This document shows, one piece after another, positions 11,567-23,200 of a stretch of 64,000 bases of DNA; position 1 is the stretch's first letter, and every line of letters starts with the position of its first letter. Source of the stretch: Whalleya microplaca (lineage: Eukaryota > Ascomycota > Sordariomycetes > Xylariales > Xylariaceae); assembly GCA_022497155.1 (NCBI GenBank), contig MU385745.1, forward strand, positions 1 to 64,000, read 5' to 3'. Made by a program: the position numbers and the translations under genes. The notes under the pieces were generated by a model. That model did not search any database. It was not told the origin of the DNA and saw only the letters and a program-made list of their open reading frames with translations.

Positions 11567-12673
11567 CTTGACCAGCTAGCTACTCACTCAGCGAGTTCGT
11601 GCTTCTAGCTAGACACGGTTGAGGAAGAGAACAATTGGCGATACCTATCGGGCGGTAGGACGGCCAATTGAGTATGAAAATGGTGTGTTCTTATGCACGA
11701 TTACGACCAAGATATGAATATATGAAGAATCCCCCCGTGAGGAGTCAACCCGACGCAATGGGGCGTACTCCACACGCGTCTTCGTAGCGGCTTGGTATCT
11801 TTCGCCGCGACCTCGCACCACCGTCGTCGCAAACCCGTCCGGAGCCATTTTGCAGGATTACTCTGTACCCTGCAATCAACAATTCGGTGTACACACCTCT
11901 CTTACAACACTTCCACACGTCGTCATCCACCAAGAATAGGGTCCATGAGACTTGAACGACGGGTATCTTCTCGACCAAAACAGGCAACGGTCCAAGGTGC
12001 GAGCGGTCTTTGGTGGAGAAATCTCGGGGCTTAAAGATCCTACGTTGCAAAGGATATCGGGGTAAACCACACCGAATGCACCCTTAATTCCTGGCTTCTT
12101 GAGGGGTGACTGGACGCACATCCACTCGTTTCTCGCGAGTTGGAGCTAAGGAATATTTGGGGGACTAGGGGTGTGAGGCCAACTCCAGACTCCAGGTTTC
12201 CACTTGGGATTGTTGGGGTTGTCCCTCACCCACCCCCAGATTTGGGAGAACAACCCCAGATTGCCCCCATTCCTTCAGGCTAGCGTCCTAGCACTAGAGG
12301 TGCACTGTCATCTTTAGTTCATTTTACCGAGCTGCTGTTCGACAGGGTGGTTCGGAGCGAGTTCCCGACCAGACCCAGCCTCCGTGAATAATAAGCAAGT
12401 TAGTAGTCAGCTTGTGAGCCCCCCTGTATGATAGCATGCCTTGGTATTACGGCACGATATCACCGAGTGCTGCAAGATGCTTTCGGGGACTCAATAGTGC
12501 GAGCTGGGGAATAAAACCTGGCCTTTCCCAACTCTAACCTATATCCTCGTTATCCTGAAGACCCCAAGCAGCAGCAGCCGTGGGACTGAGGTTGCTAGCA
12601 CTATTAGCCGCCAGTAGACCGCGAACCAGAAATCTGCAAAAATAGGCTGAAGCGCCGTCAAACGTCTATCACC
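11567..12673. promoter_or_regulatory. Shared divergent promoter region of GH105 and the MFS carrier
   Basis: 1.1 kb between two divergent start codons. It holds two CCCCAG hexamers at 12234-12239 and 12254-12259, 20 bp apart. Read on the minus strand these are CTGGGG, matching the SYGGRG consensus of the carbon catabolite repressor CreA. That would suit a sugar-acid utilisation unit, but such hexamers are common, so this is a suggestion only. Confidence 0.4.
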
Positions 12674-14437
12674 ATGTCGGCGACTGAAGTGCCCAATGCT
12701 GACACCGTCCAGCGGGTCAGATCTCACCAGGACGATGAGCCCAAGAGCTCTGTAGCGGAGATTGAACGAGCCAACTCAGTTGCTGATGATATCGAGGGAA
12801 AGGGTGATCATGTGAACTACGACAAGGTCGACAAAGAAGTTGCCAAGTATGCCTCAGAAGGTCGGATCGAGATCTCCCCTGAAGAAAACACCAGGCTTCG
12901 AAAGATGATCGACCGCCGTGTCTTGGTCGTCATGATCTGCACGTATTTCCTCCAGGCCATCGATAAAGGAACTTTGTCCTTCTCTTCCATCATGGGGTTG
13001 CCCAAAGATACTGGCATGGTCACCCCGGACGGCAAGGTAACCCAGGAATTCTCGTGGCTGACGACATGTATCTATATCACTATCCTCGTGGTCGAATACC
13101 CACAGGTAAAGCGAACTCTTCCCAGCCAGGCAGCTCAAATAGCAGTATTGACACCGGGAATTACTAGAACTACATTCTCGCCCGAGTACCCGTCGGCAAG
13201 TACCTCGGCTTCTCCATCTGCGCCTGGGGTGCCGTCCTGGCCTGCCACGCCGCTTGCAAGAACTTTGCCGGGCTAGTGACGGTTCGCACGCTGCTTGGAC
13301 TCTTTGAATCGGCTTGCCAGCCTGCTTTCGTGGTCCTGTCGGCTATGTGGTACAGGCGCGAGGAACAGGCTTCGAGGGTTACGTATTGGTACATGATGAA
13401 CGGCTCACAACAAATCGTGGGAGGACTCCTGGCGTACTGCTTCACGTTGATCACCACGGGTCCGCTCAAGTCATGGCAGTGGTTGTTCCTGGCGTACGGC
13501 GTCATCTCGTTCGTATTCGGCATCTTTGTCTTTTTTTATATGCCCGACTCGCCCATGCGCGCCAAGTGTTTCACGGAAGAGGACAAACGCCTGATGGTTG
13601 AGCGAGTCCGCGATAACCAGACGGGCTTGCAGAATCGAAACTTCAAGAAGGAGCAAGTTTACGATGCCCTGACTGATCCTCAGACGTGGGTGTACGCGGG
13701 AATCCAGTTTACAACCACCCTCCCGACCAGTGGTCTCGGCGCCTACGCGAACCTGATCATCTCAGGAAGCCTAGGGTTCTCGATCCTACAGACGCAGCTA
13801 CTTGCTATGGTTCTTGGCTTCTACATCATATTCGTGCTGCTCGTGTCCGCCTGGCTAGTGAAGAAGTTCAACCAGAACTCACTTACCATGTTGGGTTTTG
13901 TGATTCCGTAAGCCGGAACCCCCACTTCCTTTTATGAATGATTATGTAAATGATACTAATAATGCCCCCCCTTCTCTCCTCAGATCATTCATTGGCACTA
14001 TCCTACTGATGACAATACCGAATGAGACGCTTGCGCAGCACGTGGGGTTGCTCATCAGCTACTATATCACGCTGTCCTTCTGGTCCGCCCAGAACTTGGG
14101 CCTCTCCATGATGTCTCGAAACGTCGGCGGCCAGACGAAGAAGTCGACCGTTGTGGCCATCAACTTCATCTTCTGGTCCGCAGGCAATGCCATCGGTCCT
14201 CAAGTGTTCCTCTCGTGGGACGCCCCGAAATACCACACGGCGTTCGCCACTCACCTAGGGTGCTACAGCCTCCTTGTCCTTATCATCCTATTCTTCCGGT
14301 GGTATCTTGTCAGAGAGAACAAGAGGCGCGACGCACTGGCTGCAGCGGGGGTGGGGACTGCGAATGATGGGAGAATGGTTCATGCTTTTGAAGACTTGAC
14401 GGATAGGGAGAACCCCAACTTTAGATATGTTTACTAG
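12674..14437 (+). CDS. MFS transporter, Dal5/ACS (anion:cation symporter) family
   Basis: Three exons: 12674-13105, 13168-13907 and 13984-14437, giving 541 aa. After about 85 hydrophilic residues come the multi-pass segments. Family features are the VEYPQNYILARVPVGKYLG region near TM3-4, RTLLGLFESACQPAF, a WQWLFLAYG segment, FFYMPDSP before the central loop, NVGGQTKKSTVV in the second half, and FIFWSAGNAIGPQVF. The family is a plasma-membrane proton symporter for organic anions, vitamins, small peptides or uronates. Sitting divergently next to a GH105 hydrolase, it may import unsaturated uronides or pectin oligomers; that is inferred from context only. All splice joins keep frame, and the stop is TAG at 14435-14437. 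Confidence 0.9.
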
Positions 14438-15088
14438 GAAGAGTTACAGACCGGTCTGTATAATGGCATAATTATATGCTAGTGCACCTTTTACCTCTCC
14501 ATCTTCCGCCAGTCGGTCCCGCGTGTCGACGTCCAGTTTTCTTGCTCCAGACTAGGGTACACAATAGTTCCCTAATGCAAGAAGTGAACGTCTTATATTT
14601 GCGTGTGTAGGTATACATTAACCAAGAAGTTTCAAGATAAATGGAAAGGCCATTCTTATACTTCAAAGTATTTACAGGAGTGAACGAGGCATTACATGTA
14701 GCATGTAAGTAGATAGGTAGCTACGTATATTGTAATTCAGCCAAATATTACAGTATGCAGTATACGGAACGTCTGGCTCTCTTATCTGCATATTCAATCA
14801 AGAGCGGCATATCACGTGCTTTCAAATCAATCATTAAGTGCATACAGTATGCATGTACCTAGGTACCTATTGGCGGTGCAACCTTCGCCTGTCCGCATGC
14901 AACCAACGACCTTCCCACCTAAGTACTACCTCTTTTATCCGATTCCATATTCCATTCCGTCTCCCATCCCACTCAGACTCAAGATACCAGCGCAGCCGCG
15001 TCGAGCTTGAGCTCGAGCTTCATTCAACAGGTCAAGTCAAGCAAGTACAAGGGTCGGTGGAATCACGACTGCAACAAAAAGCAGCTCA
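14438..15088. other. Intergenic region
   Basis: About 650 bp between the MFS stop and the RRM protein start. It contains one copy of a GTACCTAGGTACC-type palindromic motif at 14854-14870. The last 100 bp is the likely promoter and leader of the RRM gene. No gene is seen. Confidence 0.5.
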
Positions 15089-16083
15089 ATGAGCAACATG
15101 GACTTCCGATCGCCTTCGCGCGACCGTTACGATTCGCGCTCTCCCACGCCACGATCGCGTTCCCCTGCTTCGGTCCGGCATCGTCACTCCTTCACTGGCT
15201 CTCCGTCTCCCGCGCCCCATCGCAATGGCAGGCTTCGGAGCGAGAGCAGGAGCCCAAGTCGCGGCCGGAGTGAGAGTCCGCTGAGAGGGAGCACCAAGGT
15301 CAGTCCACTCTCACCTTTACATTCTTTTACTACGCACGTGCTCACGCCTCATTTCAGATCGTCGTCGAGAAGTTGACCAAGACCATCAATGAGGATCACC
15401 TACACGAGATTTTCGGCCAGTATGGCCCCATCAGAGATCTAGACTTACCCATGAATCGACAGTGTGAGAAGCCCCTCCCCGTTTTACCCTTCTATGCAGC
15501 GCTTAGACTAACACGGCGTGCCCTCCTAGACAACAGAAATCGTGGCACCGCTTATATCCTCTATGTCAATGAGGCCGATGCCGAAGCCGCCATTTCCCAC
15601 ATGCACGAAGCCCAAGTCGACGGCGCCATCATCAACGTCTCCATTGTCCTGCCTCGTCGCAAATTCTCTCCTTCTCCCCCGACTGCAAGCCGAGGCGCCA
15701 ACATCGATCCACGAAACCCAGCACCCGGCTTTAGGGGCGGTGGCGGCGGCGGTGGTGGTGGTAGAGCTGCAGGCGGTGGTGGTGGTGGAAGAGGAAGTGG
15801 ATTTGGCGGTGGAAGACCGCCACGCTCGCCTGCGCCGAGATTTGGACGTCCTGGCCGCGACAACTTCGATACATACCGCCCGCGCTCTTACTCCAGATCG
15901 AGATCCCCCCCGCCCCGTCGCAATCGTAGCCCGACGGATTCATACGACTCCAGATCCCGGTCTCCCCCACGACGACGGGGTGGAAGAAGAGACAGCTACG
16001 ACAATGATCGTCGACGCAGCCCGAGCTATGATAGCTACAGAGGCCGCAGCCGTTCGCGTAGTCGTGGCAGGGGATATCGCTAA
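15089..16083 (+). CDS. RNPS1-like serine/arginine-rich RNA-binding protein
   Basis: Three exons: 15089-15298, 15358-15463 and 15530-16083, giving 289 aa. Residues 1-70 are rich in Ser-Arg-Pro dipeptides. Residues about 71-150 form one RRM with RNP2 IVVEKL, RNP1 RGTAYILY, and the family-typical MNRQYNRNRGTA and INVSIVLPRRKFSP. A glycine-rich tract (GGT/GGC codons, about 15733-15815) and a long RS/RGG-like tail follow. This order resembles RNPS1, a splicing activator and peripheral exon-junction/ASAP component in the nucleus. The donor at 15464 (GTGAGA) is chosen because it restores the conserved NRQYNRN. A long reading frame in another phase over exon 3 is a composition artefact. Confidence 0.85.
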
Positions 16084-16959
16084 TCCTGAGAGGAGGGCTG
16101 AGAGGGGTATTATTGTGTTTTTGGTGGGCGTTCCGGGAGGCCGAAAAGGGATACCAGGCAGGGCATACCAAGGAAGTTTCCCATGTGTGGTGAGGCTGTT
16201 GCCCTACCCTCTTGACCGTCAAACCAGATATGAATTCTGTTGCAAACACTACATGTGTGTGTGTAAGAGGGGGGGGAGAGGGGGGAGAGGAGAGAAATAG
16301 AGAGAGGCCCGGCTTGGCTGTTCGCCAGCTTTCCTCGATCTTCATCACTGCCTTAAACAAATAAGACCCAATGTTGCGTTTACGTACGTGTGACCCGAAT
16401 GCATCTCCTCTGTTGTTTGTGCCATACGTGTCTGCCATGTCAAGTGTCGATGCTGATTCTGGTCATGCTTCTCTAGTCTGCCTCGCTGTATAAGGAGCGT
16501 AGCGTTGTCGATACCCTGGTCGATAGAGCCGCCAAGAGTCCCAGCTCGTACTTAGCAAGCGGCCCTTCATGGGTAAGACAGTCCCCACTGATCGGGACAA
16601 TAAAGTCCCAAACCGCAAATACATACGGAGCCACTGTTTGTCGGTTCAACGTTATTATTGATTCACTCGATGCCTCTTACATTGGTAAGGCATCGCTCTA
16701 CGTACAATGCTGACCAATTGAACTTCATTTGTCATCATACTTGAGTAGGTATGTTCACAGCAATACTAATCAATCCATACATACACATGTAGGAACAGCC
16801 TCACGTGCCCTACGTGCACCTGAAAGAGTATATATAAGCCCTGCGCAACCTCTCTACTAGTAAGCGAGATGGTTACACAACCGCAAGCTGACTCGTCACA
16901 CACGCACATCTCTTCTCTCGGCTTTACGCGCGCTAGTAACACCATCATTCCTAATAAGA
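16084..16959. other. Intergenic region with purine-rich low-complexity tract
   Basis: About 880 bp. A TG run followed by a G/A-rich tract lies at 16253-16312 in the probable 3' region of the RRM gene. The right end is the cupin promoter, described separately. Confidence 0.55.
16802..16837 (+). promoter_or_regulatory. E-box and TATA box upstream of the cupin gene
   Basis: CACGTG at 16802-16807 is followed by a TATATATAAG box at about 16829-16838, some 120 bp before the cupin ATG at 16960. The arrangement is a plausible core promoter with a bHLH-type site. Function is not shown. Confidence 0.45.
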
Positions 16960-17903
16960 ATGGGTTCACAGGCTCACTTGCCAGCTCCTAGGCGCATCGT
17001 TGCGTCAAACCTCGCGCTTCCGGACAATGGTGCCTCACGAGCGCACTCCGAGCCAGGCGTAGAAGTTGTTGTCGATACACTCCAGCCCGAACCCATCTTG
17101 GGGGGATCCCTCGTGAGAGCACGTGTTGCCACCGTCAAAAGTGTGCCTACCAGCAATGATGGGTCGTAAGTCTCTGTTCCACAAACTTAAAATTGAAGTG
17201 GCGGAATTTCATCCATCTGCAAGCTGTCCATGGCAATGGGTTCCGGCAGTGAGCTGACGGAATATTCTAGTGGCAGAATCGAGCTTGACGACGTGCCGGG
17301 AGTAGGGGTCGTGATGCCAGGCGGAGCCAACAGTATGCCCATTTCGGTGTTTTTCTCTTGCTACTTTGGGCCTTGTTCTAGGGGACACATTGCTTTATTG
17401 AGCGTATTCGGGGGGCTATGAGTCCGCGAAACGTATCACACGACTCTTCAAGCGCTCTCGAGGCTGTTCACAGTTGACAATACTGACTCTCGATGCTCCA
17501 GTATACTACCTAGACGTTGCCCCCAACACCGAAGGTACCATGCACCGCACAACTTCTCAAGATTATCTTGTGGTCCTGCAGGGAACCTTGAGTCTTTTAA
17601 CCCCGTCCGATCCCTTCGAGGTTGTTGATGGGCGCGGCACATACGGCGAGCTCACCGAGACCCTTTGCCAGCCCGGCGAGGTAGTCATTCAGCGTGGTAT
17701 GATTCACGCGTAAGTTCTATAAACTCGATGCCTGACAGTATATAAGAATATGAGTTAACACGACAGCTTATAGGCTGTCAAACCGTACCAGCGATTGGGT
17801 TCGTCTGTTGTGTGTCGTTCTCGCTTCGGAAGCGAATCAGGTACCTACCGCTACCGCGAAAGACTGTCCCCCTACCATCTTAGATGACGTATGGCTTCAG
17901 TGA
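16960..17903 (+). CDS. Small cupin-domain protein
   Basis: Four exons: 16960-17165, 17271-17332, 17502-17709 and 17774-17903, giving 201 aa. The protein resembles the fungal single-domain cupins of unknown function that often lie near metabolic genes. After about 70 poorly conserved residues come GRIELDDVPGVGVVMPGGAN and YYLDVAPNTEG, cupin motif 1 (MHRTTSQDYLVVLQG), an acidic insert, and cupin motif 2 (PGEVVIQRGMIHA...N). The first histidine of the classical HxH is the H of MHR, as is usual in this subgroup, so metal binding is uncertain. Introns 1 and 2 are long at 105 and 169 nt, and their joins are supported by restored family motifs. No substrate can be assigned. Confidence 0.8.
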
Positions 17904-19096
17904 GTCGAATCATTGGTCTATGGCCCGCAGTTGAACGGCGCGGTCGTGGCAGGCAACATCTCTTCGCTGCGCGTCAGGCTATCTCACGGGATGGTGTGAC
18001 CAACCCCCACGCGCTTGTCTCAGCTTCGAAGAATGGCTCCCTAGTGAGAAATGGGCAAGGCAGCCAAAGAATATCCACGAATTCCCCGAGAGGATATCAG
18101 CCTCACTGTCGGTCTTTGAGCGTCACTATAGTTCGATTGCTTACCTCGGCTGTTGGTTTGGTCTCCTATCGTTTCAACTTTCGAGGTCGAATAAGTTAGG
18201 GGCTGTAGACTTCGCCGCCGCAAAATAATACGATCTTATTTTATTTCTATACTAAGCAAGCTGTGACTCGTCCTTTCATTACTTGGCTGACTAACTGTTT
18301 CATGCTCCGCAGGCTTCTTTCTAGTGTAACATGAGCTAGGTGACGACCTCGCCGGCGTTGACTCAATGCTGAACTTAGCCGTTGCGAGGCGGCTGTTTCG
18401 TGTGCGACTGTCCAGCTTCAACAGACGCGCATCAAAGAGCCCACGCCCATGGGTCAGTCACTTCTAGCGCGTTCCGGCTAGGTATACTTGGTTGATGGGC
18501 CAGCTTGTCAGTCACCATCGATGCTCGTGACCTTCAAGATGTGCTTCTTTTGCCTTAACCCAATATGCTCTAGGCATTGTGGTAACCTCATATCCTCTCC
18601 TAAAACGGCATGTTTAACCAAGTGCCCAGCCGCAGTCTAATAAACATTAGGCTGTCGAGGCGCAGGGTTCAGCTCTAGGTGATGGTACGGAGTTAAACAC
18701 CGAGAACCCGAGAGCACGGGTTCCTAGAGAGGAGCTATCACTTCGTTTGCTTCTTGAGTATAACAAGCAAGCAAACATGTGATTATCTGACTATTCTGCC
18801 CTGGCGGGATTGCTAAAGCTTGCGGTATGCTTGCTTCTGCCCCTTTGCAGGATCATGGATGGATCCATTGCGGTACGAGCCGAGCCGTCAATGTCCCCCC
18901 TTTGCCTCACCTTCCTTCGCAGAAGAGTCAAGTCAGAGACTATAAAGCAGGCATTGGGAAGCTTGAGTAAAATGCAGGTCCTCTTGTGTTCGTTACAGCA
19001 GCATCGCGTGTTCTCATTCACACTTCCACAATCGCATTCGCTATCCCGACTCATCTCTAGCATAATTACTTGTCCAGAGACTACGGTAGTAACAAG
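17904..19096. other. Intergenic region
   Basis: About 1.2 kb. A small hairpin-capable repeat (GAACCCG / CGGGTTC) lies at 18705-18724. Short open frames on both strands are not convincing. Its right end may include undetected 5' exons of the proline-rich gene. Confidence 0.45.
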
Positions 19097-20217
19097 ATGT
19101 TGCTTCTTCCTCGATTCTCCCATAGAGACCCGCCGTTATCAGACCCTTTTCTAGACCGCGTCGGGACTCAATTGGGTAGCTATAGGCCCGGTGTCCCGGC
19201 GTCCCGTGACAATGCGGTTCAATTACTTTCGTTTCCAAATCCGCCACGTCCTCCGACCCCAGGACCAAACCCACGGCCGCCCCCAATCCCTCCCCGTCCC
19301 CCGGTACCGACACCGCCACCCAGTCCTCGCTATACGGCGGCGGGCCCTGAGGAATATGTGGCTCAGCGGCTCTCTACTCTTATTTCCAAAGTTGCAGCCA
19401 ACTGGGTCACCTTATGCGGACCAGTCCTCTATCCTCCTCCCCCGCGACCACCAACGCCAGGGCCTAGGTTAGTATCAGATGCCTTTTGCTAGCCCCCCTT
19501 TATAACTCTCACCTGAAATATGGAAATGTCGGGCCCGTACACCTAGCTAGCTATTCTCAGAATCAGTCGGCCCCCTTATGCAACTTGAACGGCCCCATGC
19601 AAAGTTTTAGCTAACTCCTCCTAATCGTGCTCCAGGCCTGGACCCCTTTACCCTCGACCGAACCAGCCTACACCGCCGCCCAGTCCCCGCAGGAGCACTA
19701 GAGAATCAGATCACGATCTAGCTGGAGCCGGAGCATCTCCCGAAGTTGGCGGCATTATTAGGAGCTTGTCTCAGAACTGCCAGCCAGCGATCGGCTCTGT
19801 GCCACTCAAGCAAACGTCATCTCCCAATATCCAGGAGCCAATAGGTACGGCACCCCGTAGAATCCTTATACTACGTACAATAAGCTTACCGATCCATCAG
19901 GCACCGTCTGGCACCACGAGGCATGGCCTACTCGCGTCTATATCACGGCCCCCAAATACGATGGCACACCTTCTGCCATGTCTCACTTTAGTCCCCACTC
20001 CGGGACTCCACTACGGACTGCTGACTGTGAAGCTCTCATCCGCACTACAGTCCCAGGTCCACCTCCAGGAGTGCCGCCTCAGCCGCTCTCGAAAGATAAC
20101 AAATCAGTTGATGAGCTGCCGGGCCTATTCGAAGCGACAGGTTCAGTGTCCTTCGTTCCCAAAGCCCCCGATGTCCATGGCAAGAGCGCAACAGCAAACA
20201 AAAAACACATACTTTGA
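19097..20217 (+). CDS. Proline-rich hypothetical protein (N terminus uncertain)
   Basis: I do not recognise this protein. A three-exon model (19097-19467, 19636-19844, 19901-20217) is open throughout and gives 298 aa. The first two exons share a repeated Pro-rich module (PPRPPTPGP, LYPPPPRPPTPGP, LYPRPNQPTPPPSP) that carries across the intron join, which is the main support. The C-terminal part contains GTVWHHEAWPTRVYITAPKY, a CEAL segment and PGPPPGVPPQP, with few other cysteines. The second join restores a continuous frame with standard GT/AG. The ATG at 19097 is only the first in frame. No signal peptide is visible in this model, so an upstream exon may be missing, and further 3' exons beyond 20217 cannot be excluded. 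It may be an extracellular or wall-associated Pro-rich protein. Confidence 0.42.
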
Positions 20218-23200
20218 AACCTACCTAAGAGGTCGTAAAGGCCACTCCATCGTGCCGTTCGATCATCAAGACATCGGAACCCATTTCGTTTCCATCGGCG
20301 CGCCGTAACCATGACGACTCCCTCGTCCTGCCTTCTTCCTCTGACATGGGACTTCCACGGGATCACGCCTCACGTACTCGAATTGGCAAACTGGAAGCTT
20401 GACATCATCCCCGCTAACGTTGTGTCACTTACTAAGAGGCTTCTCGAAGGTGAGTACAAGTAAGGCTGACGCTACTTTCTGCAACAGATGGGATTGGCAC
20501 GTGGGGAATGATGCTGACACGCTCGTGGCACGTCATCTTGACAGTTGGCTAGCTTGCAGCCGACAGGATCTATCATTTTCTCCCTTTTCATTTTTCCTTT
20601 GTCCCACTCGCACTTTTCTTCCACCAAAGATTTCTTTACTTTTCATCTCGATCGTTACTATTTACAATGTCATGATTGGCCGGATAGATTTATTTCTCCG
20701 TTTTTGCTTTCATGTTTTCTTTTTATCTCACTGTTTCTTTTCTTATGAATGCAGCGTGGGGTTGTATGCTCTTATAGAATCACTAGACGGTCAGCCACTT
20801 TTCCTCGCGGAAACCTACCTATGCACTAGAGCGGGGACAAGAAGACAGGCGGAGAACGGGTTGGATGTCGCTGCATACATATAGCGGCTGTGTTTCTATC
20901 GTTTTCACGTTTTCACTTCTCCATCCACACAGGGATGTTATTGCTTCTGAATATATATATTTTACCATTACGTCCGCGGAGGTTGTCCCACCATGTGGTC
21001 CGTCGAATGTGATAGTATCAGATCAGCTACCCACGCTGCATGCTTCGGTCTTTCGAATGTTGACGATGGGGCAATCTGGTAGGAAGATCGCAAACAAAAG
21101 TAATCTTCAAGGCGTTTGTCGTACAATCTAGACTAATACACGTCGTCTACCAATGCGGGGGCCGTTGATCGTTTCAGCCACGCTGAGAGGAATCCAACCA
21201 ATCGGCTATTTCATGCACAGCTGAATATGGCTACAATGTTCTGATTTGAGTTGCTATTACGCATTTTAGTAACATAGCGTATAAATATACACACTCGGTC
21301 CCGAATCACCAAGACACTTTTTTGATTATTCGGTTCGACTAGTAGACTAATATTCACATATAGATACCAGGCATCACAATTTAGTATGCTTTCTCGTCTC
21401 GATTGTCTATAATCTCGCGGATATAATTCCGCATGTCAATGATCATTAGGCAATAAGAACGGCTGAGCAATCAGTCGAAGGCCTGGCCCTATATGAACTC
21501 CTTCCCCAATTTTATATAGATTGCATTTACATGAAACCAAACTCCCTTTTAGCTATTTACAGAGCAGCCTCCACCGTCCTGTTGTAAAGATCGGGCTAGT
21601 ACAATCACCTCACTGCCTCATCTTGCATCATACCCGCTCTATCTCATTCCCAGACACGTGGGCCCTAGTAAACACGAACGGAGAGGTACTGGGTTACGCC
21701 AGGTCGCACTGCCATCGGCAGACTCGGGTACCTCGCCCCCAATCACGGCCCCCGCCTGACTCCTACTGTGATCTAATTCTGATACTAGTTTCCGATACCT
21801 ACTTCAGTTGCCGCTATTTCTTCTCGATATGTAGTAGGAGTAGCGCCGGGGAAATTACATGCCACTCGGTTCCGTTAATGACACTAGGAGACTGTTACGA
21901 CGCAAACTGCTGTCTTCTTTGCACTACTGTCTCACTAGTTCAGACTCAAACGCTCCCTCCACGAAATAACATATTCACCTACACAGAGAATTTTCTGCCT
22001 GAACACTTTCATAGTATGGACAGATCGCTGGCACAGAGAATAGGAAGTGGTGTTAGTCATAAGAAATTCCATGTCGTGAACAATAGAGATACCTATGACA
22101 TACCAGGGGAGAGACAACATGATTATTTAGGGCCCAAGGTATGTGAATTAGTATTTGAAGTCCAATAAAATTGTCTCCTGTTGGGGCCTGTACCTCGCTA
22201 GGAAGCCTGAAAATTTGTTTGTCCCCTTAGGTCTTTGCAGCGTGGAGCTCATACAATTTGCCCGCAATATGGAATGAAATTTGGGATAGTACCTGTGGGA
22301 GATATCAATAAAATCTATTTGCCTACTGATTAAGGCATTACTTCTCACTAGAGCATGGCAACATCGTCAAGTTGCGAGCTGTCACGGGTGCTTGGTACCT
22401 ATTACTGACTCGGTAAGAGTAGTATCGCCTTTTCAATCAATGTCAGTTAATCTGCCACTATCTTCATTCGATTAATAGTAAGAACCAGTGTTGTTAAGCT
22501 AGATACGTTGACACAATATCTTAGGTAGCGAGCATGCTCCTGGTACAAAAGCTCTCAGTTACCTACTCCCTAATCAACCATCACTTAAGCCTTATATACA
22601 AGCAGCACTTGACTACCACATCTCATCTCACGATGAATTCTCAGCCTAGACAAAGTGTTGTGGACAGTTTCTTGGGCTAGCTATGCGAGGAGAAAGAAAA
22701 GTAGTTGGGGTGTTCTCATAAAACTCGATGATCGTATATCATTGAGAATTCGATGATACTACAGCTTCTGTATCTGGTACACATGACGATACATACTACC
22801 ATAATTCATTGGCCATCAAAAGCTGCTAGATAACCTATCAATATCTACAGCACCCTACTATCAGTATCAAGTAGCATTTTCCTAGAAGCTCGTAAAGTAA
22901 AATACATATTGTGAACAATGGTGCAGTAGCTACAGAGAATTCCAAATTCTTACAAACTTCTGACAATAACCCTCCGTACTTCCAATACCTAGGACACAAC
23001 CAGAACGATATAATTAAGGCGTACCAATTTCTTCCTTTGGGCTTGGTAATAACCCCCCAAATTCTTTGCCCTTTTTGGTCTTCATCAACCCAACATAATC
23101 TAATAGAACCTATCATGCACCATGAACTTATCTGTGGTATAAAGATCATCATGGGCTTATATCTAAGCCATTGGCATTTTATAAGTAGATCTAAGTCGAG

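Noticed and set aside
15542..16300. 252-codon open frame overlapping the RRM protein in another phase
   Set aside because: Product of GC-rich glycine/arginine repeat composition. The RRM frame has motifs, introns in phase and a proper start.
20310..20884. Open frames downstream of the proline-rich gene
   Set aside because: They could be extra 3' exons (for example MTTPSSCLLPLTWDF at 20310), but no join gives a supported protein, so they were left out.
21521..22168. 215-codon plus-strand open frame
   Set aside because: Starts at a non-ATG codon, shows no domain or coherent composition, and lies in gene-poor DNA.
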